Positions 24,553 to 33,088 of a DNA stretch of 37,307 nucleotides are shown piece by piece; the stretch's first letter is position 1; every line of letters starts with the position of its first letter. A program made the translations under genes and the position numbers. Origin of the DNA: Williamwhitmania sp. Lineage in GTDB: Bacteria > Bacteroidota > Bacteroidia > Bacteroidales > Williamwhitmaniaceae. Location of the stretch: NCBI GenBank assembly GCA_035529935.1, contig DATKVT010000068.1, positions 1 through 37,307 on the forward strand, read 5' to 3'. The notes under the pieces are model-generated. The model saw nothing but the letters and a program-made list of their open reading frames with translations. It was not told the origin of the DNA and did no database searches.

Positions 24553-25728
24553 TCACTCCAAAGACAATACCAACCAGATCAAGCTGGCTGAGCCGTAAAA
24601 CAAGGCCTCCTCGTCGGGGCTGAAATTCCCAGCATGAAGGCGACCAACGCTCTTTTGACCTGCCACACCAAGCCTAAAAAACACTGAGGGAAAGAGGTGC
24701 GAATAGCGAGCAAAATCTTCGGTTGTCATTCTAATATCAAGTGCATTGATGTTCTCGCTACGCCAAAGCCTTGCAAGCATATCAATGGAGTACTGGGTGA
24801 GTTCCGGGTTATTGTATAGCGCAGGATAGCCATGCTTAACCTCTACCTTGCACTGCGCACCATGAGCCTTAGCAATGTTCACGGCCACATCGGTAATAAC
24901 TTGATGAGCATTAGTGCGCCATGTTTCATCAAACGTGCGGAAGGTTCCTTCCACCAAAACTTCATCGGGAATAACGTTGGTGGCCCCATTGGCTACTACC
25001 TTCCCAAAGGAGAGCACCGTTGGAATCCCGGCTGGAGCCCGTCGGCTCACCACCTGCTGTAGTGAAACAATGATTTCGGCGGTGGCCAAAACCGTATCGG
25101 TAACGGTGTGTGGTAGTGCCGCATGTCCACCTCTGCCGGTAACCTTGAGGTATATCTCATCACCGGATGCCATATACCAACTTGGACGAAATCCAAATTT
25201 ACCAACCGGTAAATCGGGGTCCACGTGCAGGGCAAACATGGCCTTTGGCTTGAACTTGTCAAAAAGCCCCTCCTCTATAATCTTTTTTGCACCGCCGGGA
25301 ATCATCTCCTCTCCAGGCTGAAAAAGCAGCAGCACATCGTAGTTCAACTGCTTTTTGTGCCCTATCAGCAGCTCCGCTGCACCCAAAAGACACGATGTGT
25401 GTAGATCGTGACCACAGGCGTGCATTACCCCTGCTACCGTTGAGGCAAAGGGCAATCCCGTTGCCTCAGTCACTGGTAATGCATCCATGTCTGCTCGCAA
25501 AGCAATTACCTCGGCGTTGGGTTTTCCGCAGCGAACAATAGCATAAACGCCGGTACCAGCAATAGAATGGTGCTCAATACCCAAACCTTCCAGCCGTTCC
25601 ATTATCAGAGCAGAGGTTGAGAACTCCTGAAAAGAGAGCTCCGGGTGCTGGTGTATCTCCCGTCGAGTTTTCGTCATGTTTGGCAATAGCTGCCGTGCTT
25701 CTTTCAGCAATTCATCTACACTTATCAT
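24553..25728 (-). CDS. M20-family amidohydrolase (N-acyl amino acid / hippurate hydrolase type)
   Basis: A 391-residue zinc hydrolase of the M20D group. The ATG at 25728 is preferred over an in-frame TTG two codons upstream. Metal and catalytic residues are in place: RADMDALPVTE (79-89), Cys105 and His107 in HACGHDLHTSCLLG, the Glu140-Glu141 pair in QPGEEMIPGG, His168 in ALHVDPDLPVGKFG and a C-terminal His in the RLHAGNFSPDEEAL region. The dimerisation domain starts near residue 190 with GRGGHAALPH. The family cleaves the amide of N-acetyl or other N-acyl amino acids and related conjugates. It is not clearly in an operon. Substrate unspecified. Confidence 0.93.
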   Translation of the reverse strand: MISVDELLKEARQLLPNMTKTRREIHQHPELSFQEFSTSALIMERLEGLGIEHHSIAGTGVYAIVRCGKPNAEVIALRADMDALPVTEATGLPFASTVAGVMHACGHDLHTSCLLGAAELLIGHKKQLNYDVLLLFQPGEEMIPGGAKKIIEEGLFDKFKPKAMFALHVDPDLPVGKFGFRPSWYMASGDEIYLKVTGRGGHAALPHTVTDTVLATAEIIVSLQQVVSRRAPAGIPTVLSFGKVVANGATNVIPDEVLVEGTFRTFDETWRTNAHQVITDVAVNIAKAHGAQCKVEVKHGYPALYNNPELTQYSIDMLARLWRSENINALDIRMTTEDFARYSHLFPSVFFRLGVAGQKSVGRLHAGNFSPDEEALFYGSASLIWLVLSLE

Positions 25729-25822
25729 GGTCAAATTTTTTCAGAAACAGTAAAAGCCATGCTATCACTTATCTTGCATAATGTCAAAACAACATGCTAA
25801 GTTAACAATTGCTCCGCACTTA

Positions 25823-28800
25823 TTAAAAATCGGTGCTCAACGAAAAGTAGAAAATTCGTGGTTGCCTTACACCAGAATCCACACCCCAAGCCCAATCGAA
25901 CCGCATAAAGTAACCCAATATTTTGCTTCTAACTCCAAATCCATAACCGTATACAATTGGGTCAAGGTTAGTCTCCACCTCCACCGTAATGGTTCCCTTC
26001 TGCTCGGTGCGCTTATCGTAGCCATTCTGTTCTCCATAAGGATTCAAACCCGTCCAAGCCGAGCCAATATCGCCAAAGAGGCATACCTGCAGATTGTCCC
26101 AAAACCCTGAACTGAGTGACCGGTTGGCAAAGTATCGTACAAATGGCCAGCGAACCTCGTTGTTGATAACGGCAAAACTATTGCCGTTTCTTACATTTTG
26201 GGGAAAACCGCGCAGGTTGGTTGCCAACGTCTGAAAAGCATAGGAAGCCTCCTGTTTCACAGGAATATTATTGTTGAAGGTGGGAACGGTGCTGCTAAAG
26301 TTTATCCAATTATCCACACTTCCTAGGTAGTAAACCAACCTAGCCTTGCCAAACGAGGTTGAGGTGGCGAACCGCCAAGCAAAAATGAGATCACGATGAA
26401 TTTTTGCGTAGTGGCGAAAATCGAAGCCAACCACATGTAAATCTGGATTATTTCCGTTGACCTGCACGTATGATTCTTCAAAAAACTTGTAGCGAGTGCC
26501 ATAGAAAATGTTGAGTCCACGACGGATGGTATTGTCAAAGATATATTCAAACTTTACACCACCCCATAGCTTGTTGGTATTTGGCGCACCAAGCGTTTGG
26601 TAGTCGGTTGCCAGCATAACCTGCCTATCGTGCCTTAAGGTAAAGGTGGCCCTAAAGGCTGAAACCTGTGTAAATGGATACTTTAACGCTAGAAGAAGTT
26701 CATGGGAGTGTACCTTCTCAATGGTAGTAGCCGTTTCGTTCTTAAAGGCCTGCCTATGGAAAACCAGCTGTTTATCCCATCGTCCCTTCAGATTCTCGAA
26801 GCTGAGCAGATACTCATTGCTAGCAAAATCGCTGGCAAAGCTAACGCCTGCAACTAGGCGGTAATCTTCAAACAGGTCGCGCGTGCCAATTTTGAAGAGC
26901 ACATTCAATCCCGGGTTGAAGTAAACGGCTCCTCCGGTATAGGGCTGATACGACGCATTCAGAAACCCAAAATCAATTTGGCTAACAAGCGAGTGGGGAT
27001 AAAAGGTGGTGTGATAAACATGTACCCTCTTCCGCTCCACGCTATCAGCCTCCGGACGTTGAATGTAGAAGTTATCACCATACTTTCGGGCAAAGTAGCT
27101 GTTCAATTTCTCGTCCTCAAACACGTAACTATTCACATCTACCTTTGCGTTGTCAGCAGGGGCATTGGCTTGCTCCACGCTATCGGCAACCGTCATGGGA
27201 ATTACAACCATGGGTGGAGTTATGGCTGCAATGCTATCCTGCTCATGCTCCTTTTTTTGCTCCTCTGCCTCAAACACCGTTGGACGTAAAGGCTTTACAG
27301 AAAAGTTATCAAGTTCATTACCTGCTTCATCAAGATAGGTTTTGGTTAAACCATCCTGCATCACCACCTCTGCGTAGGTTGATCTTGCGGGGTTAAAATC
27401 GAATGAAGATATCCAGCCTTTGTAGTTGCTTTGTGGTGCCACATGCATTAGATAACGGTAGTGAATTGCCGTGTCGACGAAGCTAACTAAGCTATCCTCC
27501 TTGCCTACATACCAGTTGTTAATGCCATTTTTGTCGTCGGTAAAAGCAAAACGATTGTTGGAAAGCTCAACAGGTGAACGCTTAACAGACGAAGAAAAAT
27601 CGTCGAGTCGAGTTGCCACGGCAGGCAGTGTAGTAATGGGATAATCGATGGTAAACAGGTTCTGAGCGCGCAATGGCTTATAATGTTTGTAATCGGTCGC
27701 CTGAAGGGTATCACCAGGGCGATTTGAAGTGAAAAGGATTGCCCTACCACGATGGATAAATCGAGGGTAAAGGTCGGCATAGGGATCGTTGGTAATTTGC
27801 TCCACCACCCCGCTGGCCATATTAAAAATGAACATGTCGTTCTGCCCATGAGTTACCGCCGAGAGCACCAGCTTGGAGCCATCGGGCGAAAACGAGTAGG
27901 CAAGCACTTTTCTGAAGTTGGGCAGCATACGCTTTGTTAGCTCTCTAGTCTCCGTATTGTAAAAATAGAGGTAAATCCACCCCTCCTCCTCTACGGTAAA
28001 GGTGAGTATGGTGGAGTTGGGATGCCAAGCTAAAACAGGGTTGGTATAGTCGGGAATCTGCTCGAGCTTGTATCCTAACGAAAAGATTCTTTTGGTTTTC
28101 TTGCGCTGAATATCGTATAGCCAAACGCGCTGCTGGCTCATTTCGTTGGTGACATAAGCCAAATACTTTCCATTGGCGCTCAACTTTACCTGCATGTAGG
28201 TTCTTCCAACCTTGGGATGCTTTACCACTGCAAGGCCGGTTGGTTCAACCCTAGTACTATCGTCGCTAAAGCGATTGCAGTAAAAGGCCCCCCAATCTTT
28301 CACCAACGCCTTAACTCTAGTTCCCAGCACTTGGTAGAATGCAGAATTAAAATCACGATTCACCCGGGTGAGGTAAAGGATATCGGAGATGGTTCCCCTG
28401 CCATAGGTTCGAGCCACAAAGAACCAAAACGATTGACCAGCCAAGGCGGCATCTTCACCCGTAAGGGATATCAGCCGATGGTAGCGTCCAGTAAGAAAGC
28501 CATTTTTGAACCGTGCATCGGTTTCGGAACTCCACTCCTGAGCCGTATACTTCTCCAGCCCTTTTTGAAACCATTCGGGGAGATCAACGCTTGTATCTCC
28601 AGTGAGCTTATCGCGCAAGGTGGATCCAGTTAATAGGTTCTGAATAACCACTGCTGCAACCACCTCTGACACCTGCTTCTCCAAGTCTTCGAGGCTGCCG
28701 TCGAAATAGATCGAAACTTTATTGTCGATAATGGTAGTGGTTCCTCCAATATTATACTCATCGGAGAAGCCCACAAGGCCAATGTTGCTCTGACGGAAAT

Positions 28801-29101
28801 CGGAGAGTCGACTGTAGACAATAAAAATAAGTCGGCTATCGATGGGATTGTAGAATAGTTCCTCTGCATCGCTGAGTTTTTTTTCAGCAATTCTAGCCAC
28901 ATATTGAGCTACTTCCTGTCCTTCCTGGTAGTAGTAAACATCAAAACGGTCGTAACGAAGGTAGGTCCACTGAAAGGTGTTAAACTGGAGCCTACTTTTG
29001 CCAAAGCTCATCTGCAATCCGTTGTAGAATTGCCCCTCAACATTGCTGCTTGTTGCCATTACCACTAGCAGCAAGACAATAATCCTCAAGGGTAAATTCA
29101 T
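25823..29101 (-). CDS. Outer-membrane protein: inactive peptidase-like domain + TolB-type propeller + Omp85-like barrel
   Basis: The ATG at 29101 is chosen because it opens a signal peptide (MNLPLRIIVLLLVVMATSSN); longer starts add a non-signal leader. The 1092-residue product has three parts. Residues about 40-270 resemble a gluzincin-type peptidase domain (peptidase MA-like): LPEWFQKGLEKY at 174-185 is kept, but the expected HExxH position (about 144-154) reads QVSEVVAAVVIQ, so it should be inactive. Residues about 310-640 contain PD40/WD40-like propeller blades (FSPDGSKLVLSAV, ILFTSNRPGDT). The C-terminal third is a surface-antigen/Omp85-type barrel ending in GFGVRSKILGYFMRFDWAWG and a terminal Phe. 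It probably sits in the outer membrane with its propeller in the periplasm. Its role (assembly, secretion or degradation) is unknown. Confidence 0.82.
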   Translation of the reverse strand: MNLPLRIIVLLLVVMATSSNVEGQFYNGLQMSFGKSRLQFNTFQWTYLRYDRFDVYYYQEGQEVAQYVARIAEKKLSDAEELFYNPIDSRLIFIVYSRLSDFRQSNIGLVGFSDEYNIGGTTTIIDNKVSIYFDGSLEDLEKQVSEVVAAVVIQNLLTGSTLRDKLTGDTSVDLPEWFQKGLEKYTAQEWSSETDARFKNGFLTGRYHRLISLTGEDAALAGQSFWFFVARTYGRGTISDILYLTRVNRDFNSAFYQVLGTRVKALVKDWGAFYCNRFSDDSTRVEPTGLAVVKHPKVGRTYMQVKLSANGKYLAYVTNEMSQQRVWLYDIQRKKTKRIFSLGYKLEQIPDYTNPVLAWHPNSTILTFTVEEEGWIYLYFYNTETRELTKRMLPNFRKVLAYSFSPDGSKLVLSAVTHGQNDMFIFNMASGVVEQITNDPYADLYPRFIHRGRAILFTSNRPGDTLQATDYKHYKPLRAQNLFTIDYPITTLPAVATRLDDFSSSVKRSPVELSNNRFAFTDDKNGINNWYVGKEDSLVSFVDTAIHYRYLMHVAPQSNYKGWISSFDFNPARSTYAEVVMQDGLTKTYLDEAGNELDNFSVKPLRPTVFEAEEQKKEHEQDSIAAITPPMVVIPMTVADSVEQANAPADNAKVDVNSYVFEDEKLNSYFARKYGDNFYIQRPEADSVERKRVHVYHTTFYPHSLVSQIDFGFLNASYQPYTGGAVYFNPGLNVLFKIGTRDLFEDYRLVAGVSFASDFASNEYLLSFENLKGRWDKQLVFHRQAFKNETATTIEKVHSHELLLALKYPFTQVSAFRATFTLRHDRQVMLATDYQTLGAPNTNKLWGGVKFEYIFDNTIRRGLNIFYGTRYKFFEESYVQVNGNNPDLHVVGFDFRHYAKIHRDLIFAWRFATSTSFGKARLVYYLGSVDNWINFSSTVPTFNNNIPVKQEASYAFQTLATNLRGFPQNVRNGNSFAVINNEVRWPFVRYFANRSLSSGFWDNLQVCLFGDIGSAWTGLNPYGEQNGYDKRTEQKGTITVEVETNLDPIVYGYGFGVRSKILGYFMRFDWAWGVDSGVRQPRIFYFSLSTDF

Positions 29102-29438
29102 ATTGAATACCCTACCAATTGCTGCACGAATGCACAACCGAAAGCCGTAGTGACGACGTATTTTAGGTGAATTAGATACGTGCTCGTAAAGGAAACTCAT
29201 GCACATTCATGTGGTTATCAATAGCTATAGGCCTCTGCAGCTGTAAAGTTATAAAGAGTTTTCAAAAGAACACACCTACAGACGGTATTCTGAGGCCCAT
29301 TTCGTTTGAAACGCAATCACTGCAGCCGACTTTTATTCGGCATCAAAGTTAAAATTTCTTAATAATTCAAGATTGTTAGAATATTTCGAGCATAAAATTC
29401 AAAAAAGCATAACTTTGGAACAAAAAATTTCAAAAGTC
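29102..29438. other. Divergent intergenic region
   Basis: The 337 bp between the divergent outer-membrane protein gene and the DUF1573 gene contain one plus-strand -7 box, listed separately. They also hold a weak minus-strand TAACTTTA and a short hairpin GCCGA/TCGGC near 29320-29340. No gene is seen. Confidence 0.5.
29410..29417 (+). promoter_or_regulatory. -7 box TAACTTTG for the DUF1573 gene
   Basis: An exact TAnnTTTG match 21 bp before the ATG at 29439, giving a leader of about 15 nt. Confidence 0.5.
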
Positions 29439-30539
29439 ATGAAGAACAACATTCTTAAGCACTTGTCCCTACTCGGTTTGATGCTTACAGCAACAACCAT
29501 GTTTGCCCAGATTCCTAACTCAAACATGAACTTTGAAAGCTCCGTTCACGATTTTGGACTAATCAAAGAAAATGGTGGCCCAGCCATTTACACCTTTGAA
29601 TTTGTGAACAAGGCTAACACCCCAATCATTATCAACAATGTAACCGCCTCCTGTGGTTGCACCACTCCCGAGTGGACCAAGGCTCCGGTAGCTCCTGGAC
29701 AAAAAGGGACCATAAAGGTAACCTACGATCCCAAGAACAGACCAGGTCCATTTGAGAAGACCATTACCATTAACTACAATCAATCGCCAAACGTTGCAGT
29801 GTTGCGCATTAAAGGTGCTGTGCAGGAGCACGAAAAAACGCTTGCCGACCTCTACCCTCGTCAACTAGGTGATTTGCGTCTTCAATCATCCTACAAAGCC
29901 TTTATTCGACTCATTAACACGGAGGTTAAGACCGATTCCTTGCCAATGGTTAATGCTGGCAGCAATCCACTAACAGTTACTTTCGGCTTTATACCAGCTC
30001 ACCTTACCATCAAAGCCGTTCCCCAAACTTTGAAACCTGGTGAAAAGGGTAATATTATGATCACCTACGATGCGGCAAAGAAAAACGACTGGGGTTTTGT
30101 AACCGACAATTTTGAAGTGCTGCTCAACGGCGAAAAGGTGCCGAATAATCTACTCACGGTGAGTGCAAACATCATGGAAGATTTCTCGAAACTTACACCA
30201 GAACAGCTGGCAAACGCACCAGCTATCCACTTCGACGAGTTGGTTTTTGACTTTGGTAGTGTAGTTGCTGGAACTCCTGTTGAACACGTATACAAATTCA
30301 CCAATACCGGTAAGTCGGACCTCGTTATCAGAAAAGTTAAGGCTTCGTGTGGTTGCACCTCCGTTGCGCCCGATATTAGCGTAATTAAACCGGGCCAAAG
30401 TTCAGTTATCAAGGCTACTTTCCGTTCCGATCACTACTCAGGCCATCAAACTAAAACCATAACGGTTACTAGCAACGATCCAAAAAACTCCAATGTTATA
30501 TTACGTCTCACTGGTGATGTAATGCCAAAACAGGAGTAG
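29439..30539 (+). CDS. Secreted protein with two DUF1573 (ASH-like) domains
   Basis: A 366-residue exported protein. The ATG at 29439 is favoured because it opens a signal peptide (MKNNILKHLSLLGLMLTATT, cleavage near MFAQ); a TTG-initiated extension upstream is in frame but lacks signal character. Two Ig-like DUF1573 domains are visible. The first has HDFGLIKE and TASCGCTTPEW (Cys72, Cys74). The second, near residues 265-360, has FDFGSVVAG and KASCGCTSVAPD. A related middle domain lies between them. DUF1573 proteins are abundant in Bacteroidota envelopes, without a settled function. It precedes a terminator and is monocistronic. The paired CGC motifs may form a disulfide or bind metal; that is inference. 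Confidence 0.9.
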   Translation: MKNNILKHLSLLGLMLTATTMFAQIPNSNMNFESSVHDFGLIKENGGPAIYTFEFVNKANTPIIINNVTASCGCTTPEWTKAPVAPGQKGTIKVTYDPKNRPGPFEKTITINYNQSPNVAVLRIKGAVQEHEKTLADLYPRQLGDLRLQSSYKAFIRLINTEVKTDSLPMVNAGSNPLTVTFGFIPAHLTIKAVPQTLKPGEKGNIMITYDAAKKNDWGFVTDNFEVLLNGEKVPNNLLTVSANIMEDFSKLTPEQLANAPAIHFDELVFDFGSVVAGTPVEHVYKFTNTGKSDLVIRKVKASCGCTSVAPDISVIKPGQSSVIKATFRSDHYSGHQTKTITVTSNDPKNSNVILRLTGDVMPKQE

Positions 30540-30564
30540 CCACAATTTTTCGGTCTAAATATTT

Positions 30565-30603
30565 AAAAAAGCGGAAGCGTCACATGATGCTTCAGCTTTT
30601 TTA
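30565..30603 (+). terminator. Intrinsic terminator after the DUF1573 gene
   Basis: AAAAAGCGGAAGCGTCA pairs with TGATGCTTCAGCTTTTT, with one mismatch and one wobble, and is flanked by A and T runs, so it may work in both directions. Confidence 0.85.
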
Positions 30604-30726
30604 TACACCAAATCAACTACCTATATATCAACTTATTGACCCAATCATAGACTATCGCAATTGCAAAGTTCGGTTCCCATTCTATTTTGTCCGCCTAGCA
30701 AGCCAATCCTGTCATCATAAAATTCT

Positions 30727-30734
30727 TACATTTG
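30727..30734 (+). promoter_or_regulatory. -7 box TACATTTG for meaB
   Basis: An exact TAnnTTTG match ending 20 bp before the GTG start at 30755, giving a leader of about 14 nt. It supports the GTG start. Confidence 0.45.
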
Positions 30735-30754
30735 TAGAATAATCATCAGGAATT

Positions 30755-31852
30755 GTGAAAAACGTGGATCAAAGAAGTGCATTGAGCGTGAACAGTGGAA
30801 TTGACCAGCCTCCGCAAGTTAACCCCAATGCAGCCAACCAGATACGAAAAGTAAGAAAGAAAAAATTCACGGTTGACGAGTATGTTGAAGGAATAGTAGC
30901 TGGAAATCGAACCATCCTTAGCCAGGCTATTACCCTCGTTGAAAGCGCACTACCCGAGCATCATTCCATTGCACAGCAGGTTATTGAACGATGCCTGCCC
31001 CACTCTGGAAATTCCATACGCCTTGGAATAACAGGTGTTCCAGGGGTAGGTAAAAGCACCTTTATTGAGTCGCTCGGCATGCAAATCACAACTCAAGGCC
31101 ATAAGCTGGCCGTACTGGCCATCGATCCCTCAAGTGAGCGATCGAAAGGGAGTATTTTGGGAGATAAAACGCGCATGGAAGAGCTCTCCAGCGATGCTAA
31201 TGCCTTTATCCGCCCCTCTCCTTCCGCCGGGTCGCTGGGTGGTGTGGCCCGAAAAACTCGGGAATCGGTAGTGCTCTGTGAAGCAGCCGGTTTCGACGTT
31301 GTATTTATTGAAACCGTTGGTGTTGGGCAGTCAGAAACGGCAGTTCACTCCATGGTCGATTGCTTTTTGCTGCTTATGTTGGCTGGTGCTGGCGACGAAC
31401 TGCAGGGAATTAAAAGAGGAATTATGGAGATGGCCGACATTTTGGCCATTACCAAAGCCGATGGAGCAAATATACAAAAGGCACAGATAGCCAGAGCAGA
31501 GTATGAAGGAGCTCTTCACCTCTACCCACCTGCTGAGTCGGGTTGGGATCCGCATGTGCTCACCTGCAGCGTCTTTGATAAAAAGAGTATCCTTGAGCTG
31601 TGGAACACCATCCTAGAATACCTAGCACTGACGAAAAAAAATAGCTACTTTGCAGATAAACGTCAACAGCAGGCAAAATACTGGATGTTTGAATCGGTAA
31701 ATGAGACGCTCAAGGAGAGCTTCTACTGCAATCCATCGCTTCAGGTGTTGATAAGCAAGCTAGAGCAGGAGGTGCTCAACAACCAAATAACCTCCTTTGC
31801 TGCTGCAAAAGTGTTACTTGATCACTACTTTAAACAACTAAAAGGTAGGTAA
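30755..31852 (+). CDS. meaB: Methylmalonyl-CoA mutase-associated GTPase MeaB
   Basis: A 365-residue G3E-type P-loop GTPase that loads and protects the adenosylcobalamin cofactor of methylmalonyl-CoA mutase. Walker A is GVPGVGKS (94-101). The MeaB motifs follow: AIDPSSERSKGSILGDKTRM, FIRPSPSAGSLGGVARKTRE and the switch region FIETVGVGQSETAV. The base-specificity motif is TKADG in place of NKAD. The length is normal. It starts at GTG, 20 bp after a -7 box. The mutase genes are not in this window. The next gene starts 43 bp downstream and could be co-transcribed. Confidence 0.95.
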   Translation: MKNVDQRSALSVNSGIDQPPQVNPNAANQIRKVRKKKFTVDEYVEGIVAGNRTILSQAITLVESALPEHHSIAQQVIERCLPHSGNSIRLGITGVPGVGKSTFIESLGMQITTQGHKLAVLAIDPSSERSKGSILGDKTRMEELSSDANAFIRPSPSAGSLGGVARKTRESVVLCEAAGFDVVFIETVGVGQSETAVHSMVDCFLLLMLAGAGDELQGIKRGIMEMADILAITKADGANIQKAQIARAEYEGALHLYPPAESGWDPHVLTCSVFDKKSILELWNTILEYLALTKKNSYFADKRQQQAKYWMFESVNETLKESFYCNPSLQVLISKLEQEVLNNQITSFAAAKVLLDHYFKQLKGR

Positions 31853-31895
31853 ATGTGTTACTTACTAGGTATATAACAACCAAAATTGAAAAAAA

Positions 31896-33002
31896 ATGAA
31901 AAAACTACTACTGGGATTACTCCCAATTTTAGCACTGGTAGCCTGCACTAAAACGCCGAGCTACGATATCAAGGTAAAGATTGAAGGGCCGTCGACCGCA
32001 AAGATAGCCTACCTTCAAAAAATCGACAATCAAGATTTCGTTACCGTTGACAGCGCACAAGTTAAAGATGATAAGGTAGAATTTAAGGGAAAGGTAGAGC
32101 TTCCCGACCTTTACTTCATCCGTATTGGACAGAACCAACCAATTCAACTATTTGTTGAAAATGCGGACATCAATGTAAAAGTTAACCTTGACTCCGTTGA
32201 AAAAGCAGAGATTAAAGGATCTGCAACCCACAATCTGTTTGTAAAACTGAATAAGGACATGCTCCCATTCCGTGAACAGATGCAGCAACTCTATAAAAAG
32301 GCAGACTCACTAAAATCGGCCAACGCTATAACTCCAACTGTTGAAAAAGAGCTAGATGTAGAATACGACTCCATCCAGAATGGCCAGCAGAAATTTCTAA
32401 CCAACTTTGTTTCCGACAATAGAAGTAGCGTTGTTTCTGCCTTTGTTACCTACCGTATTCTTTCACATACGCTTGAATTCTCTGAGTTAGAAAAAGTTAC
32501 CGCAAGTCTCGATTCAACCTTGGCAAAATCGCCCTACGTAATTCTACTCAAGGAGAAGATTGAAATGCTTCGCAAAACGGCAGTTGGTCAACCATACCTT
32601 GACTTTACCCTACCCGATCCCAACGGTAAGGATATTTCCCTTTCATCGTTGGTTGATGGAAAAACTGTGGTGATGATTGATTTCTGGGCATCATGGTGCA
32701 ACCCTTGCCGTCAGGAGAACCCCAACGTTGTTGCCATGTACAAAGAACTCAAGGGAAAAGGATTCCAGATTATTGGAGTATCACTCGACAAGGATAAAGC
32801 CAGCTGGGTTAAGGCCATTAAGGACGATGGCATAACCTATCCTCAGGTATCTGATCTCAAGTTTTGGGATAGTGCAGTAGCTAAACTCTACTCGGTTAAC
32901 TCCATTCCTCACACTGTTCTCATTAGTAAGGATGGTAAGATTGCTGCTACCGACCTTCGTGGTGACGAACTAAAAGCTAAAGTTTTGGAACTTCTGAAAT
33001 AG
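31896..33002 (+). CDS. DUF4369/TlpA-like thioredoxin lipoprotein
   Basis: A 368-residue periplasm-facing lipoprotein (MKKLLLGLLPILALVACTKT, lipobox LVAC, Cys17). Residues about 22-105 match the DUF4369 N-terminal beta domain common in Bacteroidota, followed by a helical linker. Residues about 230-368 form an AhpC-TSA/TlpA thioredoxin fold with the redox motif WCNPC (Cys268, Cys271) in FWASWCNPCRQENP and the cis-Pro in NSIPHTVLI. It probably reduces disulfides of envelope proteins or of cytochrome c maturation substrates. It follows meaB by 43 bp and ends at a strong terminator, so the two may form an operon without an obvious functional link. Confidence 0.93.
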   Translation: MKKLLLGLLPILALVACTKTPSYDIKVKIEGPSTAKIAYLQKIDNQDFVTVDSAQVKDDKVEFKGKVELPDLYFIRIGQNQPIQLFVENADINVKVNLDSVEKAEIKGSATHNLFVKLNKDMLPFREQMQQLYKKADSLKSANAITPTVEKELDVEYDSIQNGQQKFLTNFVSDNRSSVVSAFVTYRILSHTLEFSELEKVTASLDSTLAKSPYVILLKEKIEMLRKTAVGQPYLDFTLPDPNGKDISLSSLVDGKTVVMIDFWASWCNPCRQENPNVVAMYKELKGKGFQIIGVSLDKDKASWVKAIKDDGITYPQVSDLKFWDSAVAKLYSVNSIPHTVLISKDGKIAATDLRGDELKAKVLELLK

Positions 33003-33026
33003 AGGTTTTCTTAATAGGTTCATGTA

Positions 33027-33060
33027 AAAAGCTATCCCGTTTGGGATAGCTTTTATTTTT
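33027..33060. terminator. Bidirectional intrinsic terminator
   Basis: A perfect 12-bp stem, AAAAGCTATCCC (33027-33038) with GGGATAGCTTTT (33043-33054), around a GTTT loop, followed by ATTTTT. It separates the convergent thioredoxin and PorE-like genes. Confidence 0.95.
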
Positions 33061-33088
33061 GATATTATTAATGCAATACCTTAGTTTA

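Noticed and set aside
29102..29206. Upstream start for the propeller/Omp85 protein
   Set aside because: The added 35 residues carry no signal character, whereas the ATG at 29101 opens a signal peptide directly.
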